Shown here in pieces: positions 57,097-64,000 of a stretch of DNA of 64,000 nucleotides. Within the stretch, counting starts at the first letter, position 1. Each line of letters begins with the position of its first letter. Where the stretch lies: assembly GCF_023555055.1 (NCBI RefSeq), contig NZ_JAMJPL010000001.1:620001-684000 (forward strand), in the 5' to 3' direction. Origin of the DNA: Marinobacter sp. ATCH36 (GTDB taxonomy: Bacteria > Pseudomonadota > Gammaproteobacteria > Pseudomonadales > Oleiphilaceae). The translations under genes were made by a program, and so were the position numbers. Below the pieces are notes generated by a model, which searched no databases, was not told the origin of the DNA, and worked only from the letters and a program-made list of their open reading frames with translations.

Positions 57097-58975
57097 GTGT
57101 GCCACAGCAATGCGCACGGTAAGACAGGAGTTATATGTGCAGCATGAGAAGCTGTTGAAATGATGGAGGAACCGACCCTCCGAAGTCTGCCTGCAGGGGC
57201 TGGCTTCAAACCATCCTGAGTGGCATTGGCTGAAGACCGTTGTCGTAAGCGTCAGGAGAAACGGCCCACCCATGTGGTGTGTCAGGTAGGAACCGAGAAG
57301 GCGAGCACAAGCGAATCATCGTTCAGGTGTCGAAATTGAAAACTGACATCAAAACCGGGGGCCACAACTATCCCCGGGACAAGTCCATCGGAAACCTGCT
57401 TACTGGGTGGATGGTGTCCGGCATAGAGATGGCGCGAGCTCGGTTCAGGCATTTCAACGGAACTGTGGGAACTCGAATCCATGATGCCAAGGGAGAGCAT
57501 CAAGTGAAGAAAAGCAAGATGCAGAGTACCGATGCATGGTTCGAGGACGGATTGGTTCGTAGTAGCAATGATGAGCCTGTAATGGGCTCGGAGCGAAGGA
57601 GCCGAGTTCCTTCGGCTGATTCCATGGCCAACTTTATTAGGATGAGCCTGTGAACTCAGCAAAACCGTTTGATATTTCCAAACGCCTGGTATGGGAGGCA
57701 TATCAGCGTGTTAAATCGAATCGAGGTGCGGCCGGAATAGATGGCCAGACGATTCAGGACTTTGATCGAGACTTGACCAACAATCTGTACCTGATTTGGA
57801 ATCGGATGTCGTCCGGCAGCTATTTTCCACCGGCGGTCAAAGCAGTTCCAATTCCGAAGAAAAGTGGAGGGGAAAGATTACTCGGAGTACCCACAGTCAG
57901 TGATCGCATAGCGCAAACTGTAGTTACGATGACGCTGGAACCGATCCTGGAACCTGTCTTTCATGCGGACTCGTACGGATATCGGCGTGGAAAATCCGCG
58001 CATGATGCGCTTGCGGTCACGCGAAAGCGGTGCTGGGAAAGGGACTGGGTGCTGCAGTATGACATCCGTGGCTTGTTCGATCATATTGATCATGAGCTAT
58101 TGCTCAAGGCCCTTGACCACCATTGTTCTGAATCCTGGGTGCTGATGTATGTGAAGCGCTGGCTAACGGCACCGATGCAGACGCGAGATGGTAACCAGAA
58201 AGGCCGGAACGTTGGCACCCCACAAGGGGGTCCGTTATCACCAGTCCTGGCGAACCTATTTCTGCATTATGCGTTGGATCGTTGGTTAACCGTTTACCAC
58301 CCGGACATCCCATTCTGTCGATATGCGGATGACGGAATACTGCATTGTCGAAGTGAGCGTGAGGCACAGTATCTGCATTCGCAGTTAGAAATGCGGCTCA
58401 GACAATGCGGTCTCCAAATGCACCCCGATAAAACGAAAGTTGTGTACTGCAAGGATAGCCGGCGACAAGGGAGCCATGAAAACATTCAGTTTGATTTTCT
58501 TGGATATACGTTCAGGCCGAGGCGCATCGTCAACCGGAGCGGGAGAAGCTCGCTGGGTTTCACGCCAGCAGTCAGTCGTCAGTCGATGACGTCTATGAGG
58601 CAGGCGGTAAGGCGATGGCACCTGAATCTTCGAAGCGAGTTATCAATAGACCAGATCGCCAAAGCATTGGCTCCACGAGTCCGAGGCTGGATCCGGTATT
58701 ATTGTCGCTTCAGAGGGTCTGAATTTCAGCCGGTAGCAGATCATATCGATCGAGCCATCATCCGATGGGCGATGCGGAAATATAAGCGCTTGCGCGGCAA
58801 GAAGATGAGAGCAATCTCATGGCTTGATCGTATAAAGAGCAAACACCCGAATCTATTCGTTCACTGGAGTGGACGTGGTGCGTTTGCGGTTGAAGCAATG
58901 GGAGCCCGGTGAGCTGAGAGGTTCACGCCGGGTTCTGAGAGCAGCTGAGGGGGCAGTTCCCTCGGCTGACTCACC
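57097..58975 (+). mobile_element. Group II intron, apparently full length
   Basis: Boundaries are estimates: GTGTGCC at 57097 fits the 5' consensus, 553 bases of RNA domains I-III precede the reverse transcriptase, and a domain V/VI-like hairpin pair (GAGCTGAGAGG with CGCCGGGTTC, then CAGCTGAGGG with CCCTCGGCTG) follows at about 58910-58970. Total about 1.88 kb, normal for a bacterial intron. It sits between mdlC and the TRAP transporter module. Confidence 0.78.
57650..58912 (+). CDS. ltrA: Group II intron reverse transcriptase/maturase
   Basis: 420 residues from GTG 57650. RT domains include GAAGIDGQTIQDF, IPKKSGGERLLGVPTVSDRI, the catalytic CRYADDG and FLGYTFRPR; a C-terminal maturase domain (VRGWIRYYCRF) follows. 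No HNH endonuclease domain is seen. It splices the intron RNA and reverse-transcribes it into target DNA. The frame is intact, so the intron may be active. Confidence 0.92.
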   Translation: MNSAKPFDISKRLVWEAYQRVKSNRGAAGIDGQTIQDFDRDLTNNLYLIWNRMSSGSYFPPAVKAVPIPKKSGGERLLGVPTVSDRIAQTVVTMTLEPILEPVFHADSYGYRRGKSAHDALAVTRKRCWERDWVLQYDIRGLFDHIDHELLLKALDHHCSESWVLMYVKRWLTAPMQTRDGNQKGRNVGTPQGGPLSPVLANLFLHYALDRWLTVYHPDIPFCRYADDGILHCRSEREAQYLHSQLEMRLRQCGLQMHPDKTKVVYCKDSRRQGSHENIQFDFLGYTFRPRRIVNRSGRSSLGFTPAVSRQSMTSMRQAVRRWHLNLRSELSIDQIAKALAPRVRGWIRYYCRFRGSEFQPVADHIDRAIIRWAMRKYKRLRGKKMRAISWLDRIKSKHPNLFVHWSGRGAFAVEAMGAR

Positions 58976-58989
58976 CCAAATAGCTGCAC

Positions 58990-59775
58990 TTAAGCCGCCA
59001 GTTTATTAAGCTCAAATTCCTGCGGCTTACCAGGATTGAGCGCTACCGGTCCGGTGACCTCCCCAGTTCCGGGTATTCCCAGACCAGCGCCGTGGATACC
59101 GGCGCTTTGCTCTTTCATAAACCATTTCCCGATGCGCCATGTGAACACTTCGTTCTGGTCTGAACCCGTAGGAGAGCGTATGAAAGTCACTTTCCCACAC
59201 TGGCTCCATTGCCATAACCATGGCCCGTTGAACGATGCGGTCGCGCAGGGTCGGGATACCCAGTGGTCGTTGCTTGCCGTTGGCCTTCGGGATATACACC
59301 CTTCGGGCCGGTGACGGGCTATAAGCATCGGAGAGTAAATCGTTCCTGATTTGTTGGAGAATAGCCGGCAGCCTGGCCTGGGCAGTCAGCTTGATTTCAC
59401 CGTCGACCCCGGGCGTGTTTGCCCCTTTGGAAGACAGAGTGATTCGAGCCGCTTCTGCGAGCCAGTCAGGCTGCGCTATCAGGCGCAACAACCGGTCTAC
59501 CCGGCGAGCGGGGTCGGCTGTTGTCCAAGTCGCTAGCTTGCGTTGCATTTCACTGATTATCAAAGGTCTTCACCTTGTTTGGTCAGGTAGTTTGCGTGGC
59601 AAACACGTTTAAACTGCTCCCCTTCGCCATGTAATGGGCTTTCCCCATCGCGGACTACTACGGGAGCTCCGCCAGTCAATTCGGCTTTGGAGTCATGCCC
59701 CCTTGGCATCCGATATTGACCTTCCCCGGTTTACCTATCTGGACTCCAGCATGCTGAGGAGGCTGCCCATCGCAC
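58990..59775 (-). mobile_element. Truncated second group II intron
   Basis: On the minus strand a GTGCGAT 5' end at 59775 is followed by about 210 bases of RNA domains and the start of a reverse transcriptase, but the element is only about 0.8 kb in total and lacks most of the enzyme and the terminal RNA domains. It lies tail to tail with the intact intron. The flank at 59776-59945 has a cysteine motif WKCRRC in a short frame but no recognised gene. Confidence 0.6.
59027..59563 (-). pseudogene. Reverse transcriptase fragment of the truncated intron
   Basis: The N-terminal part is clear: RKLATWTTADPARR, NTPGVDGEIK, YIPKANGKQRPLGIPTLRDRI and FHTLSYGFRPERSVH. Immediately after this, near 59165, similarity ends and unrelated codons lead to a stop. 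The catalytic YADD motif and maturase domain are missing. It is a different RT lineage from the 57650 gene. Confidence 0.85.
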
Positions 59776-59949
59776 TCTTTATCCTTGCTTGCCGCAACTT
59801 GACAGGAAGCAGCAGTCCGACCTGTGATGGATACTGCTGTCTCGAAATCCGACCTATGTGTACGAACTTCTTCGTTTGGCAGCGGCGACATTTCCAAGCT
59901 GCCTCACCTCCCTTGACCCGTGAATACAATCGGATCAGAGCTTAACTGC

Positions 59950-60284
59950 ATCTTCAAGCTGTCCAACTGATGAGAGCCATCTGAGTAGAGCAGTTGCTGC
60001 GATTGTCTGGTTACGGCTCTGAGGGCGGCACGGGTTCCCCGTTCCAGGTAATCATTACAGCGCAATACTCGTGTTTCAAAGACTTTGCCAGCAAGTGTCA
60101 AGAACATGCCGTTTGCTTGTCGCTCGAACAATTCCGTGTCTAGTAGGCTTCTAGTTTTCCTATCGCCTGCGTGATTGCAGGCTGGGAGAAGAATGCTAGT
60201 GGAGCAGCCTTGCTGATGCTGCTGTGCTTGGCTGCCTCAATGAAGATACCGACGGTGTCTCAGGTTGGGAATAGCGAAATGCAT
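59950..60284 (-). pseudogene. Relic of the LysR regulator N-terminus
   Basis: Diverged copy of the first part of the 43474-44691 gene: the MHFAI start is retained at 60284, and LFERQANGMFLT and VLRCNDYLERGTRAALR are recognisable, but indels break the frame, and the second HTH and the effector domain are absent. It is the left part of copy C of the control-region duplication. Confidence 0.85.
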
Positions 60285-60470
60285 GGCGGTTCTCAGGGCA
60301 GGCGAGTTTGATGGCTCATTCTTAAAAACCAATACCGATTCGAGTAAATTGAAATAGCCAGTCTCATTTGCCTGAACAATACTAGGGACAATTCATTCCT
60401 AGACCGATTTTATCAGTATCCAACGTGTGAGAAATAACTATAGATGGTCATGGTCACTACACCAGCGCAT
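59950..60470 (+). repeat. Copy C of the LysR/ligJ control region
   Basis: About 500 bases that align with 44375-44880: regulator 5' part, full intergenic region (core at 60338-60395) and the first ligJ codons, where the ATG has become ATA (60434) followed by ACTATAGATGGTCATGGTCA. It ends about 60 bases before dctP, so the duplicated lig-type promoter should read into the TRAP operon. Confidence 0.87.
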
Positions 60471-60527
60471 CATCACAGAATAAATTGGTTTGGGTCATCA
60501 CGAAGCAAAAGACAGGAGAACAATAAA

Positions 60528-61631
60528 ATGCAACTTAAGCGTGTCAATGTAGTCAGTTCCCTCCGTTTCAGATTTCAGGAATTTCTTAGCGTTTTCCCCT
60601 GTACCCGAGGTGGCATCCTCAATCCGGTCATGGCAGCGACCCTTTTGACGGGAGCGTTTATTGCTTCCCCGGGAGCGCACGCAGACGTACTTCGCCTCGC
60701 GCATTTCATGTCACCCCAGCACGTTATGCACGAAGAAGTGATGGCACCTTGGGCAAAACAGATACGGGACGAAACGGGCGGCGAGCTAGTTGTACAGATT
60801 TACCCGGCTCGCCAGCTTGGTGGTACCCCGCCGGGACAATACAAAATGGCTGCTCGAGGGATGGCGGACATCGCTTTCGGTTTGCAGGGTTACACCCCAC
60901 ATCAATTCCCATTGTCGACGGTCTCTGAGTTGCCCGGTTTTGCTGAAAATGCAAATGATGCGACTGCGAAACTCTGGGCTTTTTGGGATGACCACCTTCA
61001 ACAGGAATACGCTGACACTAAGCTATTGGCGATTTGGACCGGAGATATCGCCATAATCGCCACCAGGGATAAGCCTGTACGTACGCTGGAGGATCTGAAG
61101 GGCATGCGTATTCGGACTCCCTCCAAACTTTCCGGCAATGTGCTAGAGGCCTTGGGTGCATCACCAGTGAGCATGCCTGTCACTGAAGTCTACACAAGCC
61201 TTGAGCGCGGCATCGTGGATGGTGTCCAAATTCCACTTTCTGCAGTCAAGTCGTTTGATCTCACTGAAGTGGCAAACTACTTCACAACGGGAGCGCCGCT
61301 GGGGTTTTCGCCGTATTTTCTCGTTATGAATCAGAAGGTTTACCAAGGACTTCCCAATAATTTGCGCAGAACTCTGGATTCAACCATTGGTGAGGCTCTG
61401 AGCGAAAAGGGAGCGAGTGCCTACGAGAGAGAGCGGGAAGCGATACTTGTCTCGGTCAGGGAAAGCACGGATGCCGAAATTATTGAGCTCGAAGAAGGTG
61501 AGCAAGATCGCTGGCTTGATGCTCTCGCCCCGGTGGCACAGCAGTGGCTGGAGTTAGTCGATGAAGCTGGAGTGCGTTCTGATGGCGAGAAGATGCTTCA
61601 GCAACTCGGGCTTGGCTCGGAGCGCGAGTAA
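60528..61631 (+). CDS. dctP: TRAP transporter solute-binding protein DctP
   Basis: 367 residues from ATG 60528 with AGGAG upstream. A long signal region ends at about residue 53 (GAHA/DVLRLAHF); the mature protein has the DctP fold with RQLGGTP, ARGMADIAFG, the conserved Arg in MRIRTPSK and the ERGIVDGVQIP block. Periplasmic receptor that hands a carboxylate to the DctQM permease. From genomic context the ligand is probably an aromatic or alpha-keto carboxylate such as 4-hydroxybenzoate or (hydroxy)mandelate/benzoylformate. Confidence 0.92.
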   Translation: MQLKRVNVVSSLRFRFQEFLSVFPCTRGGILNPVMAATLLTGAFIASPGAHADVLRLAHFMSPQHVMHEEVMAPWAKQIRDETGGELVVQIYPARQLGGTPPGQYKMAARGMADIAFGLQGYTPHQFPLSTVSELPGFAENANDATAKLWAFWDDHLQQEYADTKLLAIWTGDIAIIATRDKPVRTLEDLKGMRIRTPSKLSGNVLEALGASPVSMPVTEVYTSLERGIVDGVQIPLSAVKSFDLTEVANYFTTGAPLGFSPYFLVMNQKVYQGLPNNLRRTLDSTIGEALSEKGASAYEREREAILVSVRESTDAEIIELEEGEQDRWLDALAPVAQQWLELVDEAGVRSDGEKMLQQLGLGSERE

Positions 61632-62188
61632 TGTCTAATCGTTTTTTTTCAAGCACAGTTAAATATTCAGAGTTAGCTCTCGTCTGGGGTTGCTATCTTC
61701 TTGCCGGCATTGCGGGGGTAACCCTGGTATTCATGATGGGCATGATTGTGGTCGATGTTTTTTTCCGTTACGTACTCGATACGCCGCTCATTGGTGTTTA
61801 TGACTTAGTAAAGCTTTCTATGGTTGTGGTTGCGTTTTGTTCTCTGGCTTACACAGGGCTGAAGGGAGCTCATATCACGGTTGATCTCTGCAATCCGGTA
61901 TTTGCCCGGATTCGTCCCAGATGGATTGATGCGTTGCTCTATCGGTTAGTGATGTTTATGGCATCCGGGACCGTGCTTTGGCTTGCATATCTGTCATTAG
62001 ATCAAGCGTCTAAGAGTGAAGCCATGCGGGAAGCCTCGACAATGATCGGTGTGCCGCATTACCCCTTCTATGGTGTTATTGCGGTAGGTCTGGTCTTTTA
62101 CGGACTGGTTCTCCTGGCGGACGCAATTCGGGGGGGGCAGCGACTCGTGCCGGTGGGTTCAAATGGCGAGCAGGGGGAAGCTTCATGA
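61631..62188 (+). CDS. dctQ: TRAP transporter small membrane subunit DctQ
   Basis: 185 residues with four predicted membrane helices (about 16-38, 51-70, 95-115 and 138-160) and the VVDVFFRYV motif typical of DctQ. Its ATG overlaps the dctP TAA stop by one base, and its end overlaps dctM by 4 bases. Confidence 0.92.
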   Translation: MSNRFFSSTVKYSELALVWGCYLLAGIAGVTLVFMMGMIVVDVFFRYVLDTPLIGVYDLVKLSMVVVAFCSLAYTGLKGAHITVDLCNPVFARIRPRWIDALLYRLVMFMASGTVLWLAYLSLDQASKSEAMREASTMIGVPHYPFYGVIAVGLVFYGLVLLADAIRGGQRLVPVGSNGEQGEAS

Positions 62189-63504
62189 CCTCCGTAGAGA
62201 TTGGGATGCTCGGGCTGGTAGGACTGCTTACGCTAATCATGCTGCGGATGCCTGTGGGTGTAGTAATGATACTGGTAGGTGGAGTCGGATACAGCATTAT
62301 TGCCGGTATCACTCCGGCCCAGTCAGTGCTCGCAAATTACCCTTTCCAGCACGCGTCCAGTTACTCCTTGAGTGTTATTCCCCTTTTTGTATTGATGGGG
62401 CAATTGGCAGTGCAGTCGGGAATAAGCCGGGATCTGTTTGCTGCGACCTACGCATGGATTGGCTCGTTTCGTGGCGGCCTTGCGAGTGCCACTGTGGCTT
62501 CTTCAGCTGGTTTCGCAGCGCTGTCGGGATCCAGTGTGGCATCTGCCGCCACCATGGGGTCGGTGGCCTTGCCAGAGATGGACCGTTACAAGTATGACAC
62601 TGCCTTGGCGACCGGCACGGTCGCCGCTGGGGGTACGCTAGGGATCCTGATTCCGCCTAGTACTGGTTTCATCCTTTATGCGCTTCTAACAGAGGAGTCA
62701 ATTGGTCAACTCTTCATGGCCGGGGTGATCCCGGGAATTATGTTGGCGCTGTTGTTTATCTTGGTAATCTGGGTGCAAACAAAATATCGCCCAGAACTTG
62801 GGCCTCCAGGCCCGAAAAGTAATTGGCGGTGGAAATGGGTCTCATTGCTGCGCGCCAGTCCGATGCTTTTGATTGTCACGTTAGTTATTGGCGGTATTTA
62901 CGCGGGAGCATTCACGCCCAATGAGGCTGCCGGTATTGGAGCCTTTCTGACCCTAATCGCGGCATTACTAAAGCGCACGATGGGCTGGCGGGATTTTATG
63001 ATCACGATACTCGAGACAGTGAAGATAAGTGGGATGGTCCTGTTTGTCGTCATCGGTGCTTATCTGTTCAATCCTTTTTTAGGGCTGACCCGCATCCCTG
63101 GAGAACTGGGTATCTTCCTCGGGTCGCTCGATATTCCACCGATGGTAATTTTCCTTTGTGTCCTGGCGTCGCTAATTGTGCTAGGGACGTTTTTGGAGGG
63201 CCTAGCGATTCTCGTTATGGCCATTCCCATCGTTTTTCCGATTATCGTTGGCTTGGGCTACGACCCGATCTGGTTCGGGGTGATGGTAGTGGTCACGCTC
63301 GAAATGGGGCTAATTTCCCCACCATTGGGAGTTATCGTTTTCGTAGTTCGTGGCGTTGCAACCTCCGTCCTGAAACGCGACGTACCATTGGCAACCGTTT
63401 TCAAAGGAATACTTCCATTTTGGTTGGCCATGTTTGTCCTAATGATGCTTCTGCTTATATTTCCTGAGTTAGTGCTGTATTTGCCAAACCAGATGTATAA
63501 CTAA
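62185..63504 (+). CDS. dctM: TRAP transporter large membrane subunit DctM
   Basis: 439 residues, about 12 membrane helices. Recognisable DctM motifs are RMPVGVVM near the start, GFAALSGSSVASAATMGSVA, LGILIPPSTGFILY and EMGLISPPLGVIVFV. It catalyses Na+- or H+-driven uptake of the solute delivered by DctP. Last gene of the three-gene operon; a 146-base gap precedes the porin gene. Confidence 0.95.
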   Translation: MTSVEIGMLGLVGLLTLIMLRMPVGVVMILVGGVGYSIIAGITPAQSVLANYPFQHASSYSLSVIPLFVLMGQLAVQSGISRDLFAATYAWIGSFRGGLASATVASSAGFAALSGSSVASAATMGSVALPEMDRYKYDTALATGTVAAGGTLGILIPPSTGFILYALLTEESIGQLFMAGVIPGIMLALLFILVIWVQTKYRPELGPPGPKSNWRWKWVSLLRASPMLLIVTLVIGGIYAGAFTPNEAAGIGAFLTLIAALLKRTMGWRDFMITILETVKISGMVLFVVIGAYLFNPFLGLTRIPGELGIFLGSLDIPPMVIFLCVLASLIVLGTFLEGLAILVMAIPIVFPIIVGLGYDPIWFGVMVVVTLEMGLISPPLGVIVFVVRGVATSVLKRDVPLATVFKGILPFWLAMFVLMMLLLIFPELVLYLPNQMYN

Positions 63505-63650
63505 CAGTGTTTTATACGCACGAAAAATATATTGATTAAAACAACTTAAAAAGTAAGAAAACCACGGGGCAGGGATTGGTGCCGGGGGAATTTATTACAG
63601 GGAGGTTAATAGATAAGTCAATTCAATTACAAAAATAGAGAGTTGCATTT

Positions 63651-64000
63651 ATGTATTATTTTAGCAAAGTAATAAAAAAATCGATTGCTTCATTGCCAAT
63701 TCTAGTATTGAGCATGGGCGCTGCATATGCACAAACATCAAAGGGCCCACCGTTGCAGGCCTATCCATCAATGGAGCCCGATCAGGAGCTTAAGAGCGGT
63801 GAAATGAGCCGAGTTGGTCCGCCGTCGAGCTGGCGACCCACTTTTCGTTTACCAGGCACTGAGACAGACCTTCGCATAGGTGGTTATATCAAAGCGGATT
63901 TCATTTACGATTTCGATAAGGATCTGGGAGCTGTCACCAATCCATTTTTAGCGGACGTGACACCCCGAGAAACTGATGGCAAGTTCAATGCACACGCATT
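63651..64000 (+). CDS. DcaP-like outer-membrane porin, partial at window edge
   Basis: The first 116 codons are present. A signal peptide (about 1-27, ending AAYAQ) is followed by a short linker and LRIGGYIKADFIYDFDKDLG, the first beta strand of DcaP-family porins, which take up dicarboxylates and aromatic acids. The gene runs out of the window. Its place after dctPQM suggests that it supplies the outer-membrane step for the same substrate. Confidence 0.82.
   Translation, partial: MYYFSKVIKKSIASLPILVLSMGAAYAQTSKGPPLQAYPSMEPDQELKSGEMSRVGPPSSWRPTFRLPGTETDLRIGGYIKADFIYDFDKDLGAVTNPFLADVTPRETDGKFNAHA

Noticed and set aside
59776..59945. ISXO2/IS1595-type zinc-finger transposase on the minus strand
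   Set aside because: A WKCRRC motif is visible, but the rest of the short frame does not follow the family, so no call is made.

Overview
The window looks like a chromosomal segment of a marine gammaproteobacterium close to Marinobacter. This is inferred from the gene order rsmD / ftsY-ftsE-ftsX-rpoH, the yrfG-hslR-hslO and pckA neighbourhood, and protein style; no rRNA or tRNA gene was seen to confirm it. The left 18.8 kb is compact core genome. The rest is accessory DNA that begins inside a broken greB gene.

Region 1 (1-18.9 kb, core): a membrane J-protein, a Tag-like glycosylase, a YciC-like membrane protein, pckA, the yrfG-hslR-hslO heat-shock operon, mutM, a fatty acid desaturase, rsmD, ftsYEX-rpoH, a tartronate semialdehyde reductase / hydroxypyruvate isomerase pair, and a two-component system. 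Two large extragenic palindromes lie at 9.1 and 14.1 kb. greB stops matching its family at codon 48 (about 18858), where AT-rich foreign DNA starts.

Region 2 (18.9-26 kb): a very AT-rich unknown gene with a zinc-ribbon-like motif, a serine resolvase, a 1157-residue single-chain restriction-methylation enzyme (MmeI / type IIL style), a membrane-anchored unknown protein, and a two-gene operon of a Cas2-fold (SinR-type) protein with a 37-residue basic protein.

Region 3 (26.8-32.9 kb): signalling genes. These are a chemoreceptor, a GAF-PAS-GGDEF-EAL protein with a degenerate GGDEF signature, an overlapping membrane diguanylate cyclase, and a fragment copied from that cyclase.

Region 4 (33-41 kb): a decaying patch with an hsdR tail, two unknown membrane proteins, a frameshifted IS1182-type element, antitoxin-like pieces, a frameshifted hipA, a nucleotidyltransferase with an internal stop, and IS3 pieces.

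Region 5 (41.3-64 kb): an aromatic catabolic island. mdlC and an aldehyde dehydrogenase can convert (4-hydroxy)benzoylformate to (4-hydroxy)benzoate. pobA makes protocatechuate. ligAB, ligC, ligI, ligU, ligJ and ligK form a complete protocatechuate 4,5-cleavage route to pyruvate and oxaloacetate. A TRAP transporter and a DcaP-like porin probably import the substrates. Regulators are a LysR protein with two HTH domains and an AraC protein beside pobA.

The most interesting signal is in region 5. The regulator/ligJ intergenic region, with the first codons of ligJ, occurs three times: at its native site, before the aldehyde dehydrogenase-mdlC genes, and before the TRAP operon. In both extra copies the ligJ start codon is mutated (ATG to CTG and to ATA). 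This suggests the regulon was built by copying one control region. A group II intron, a truncated second intron and IS3 remnants lie between these modules and may record how they were assembled.
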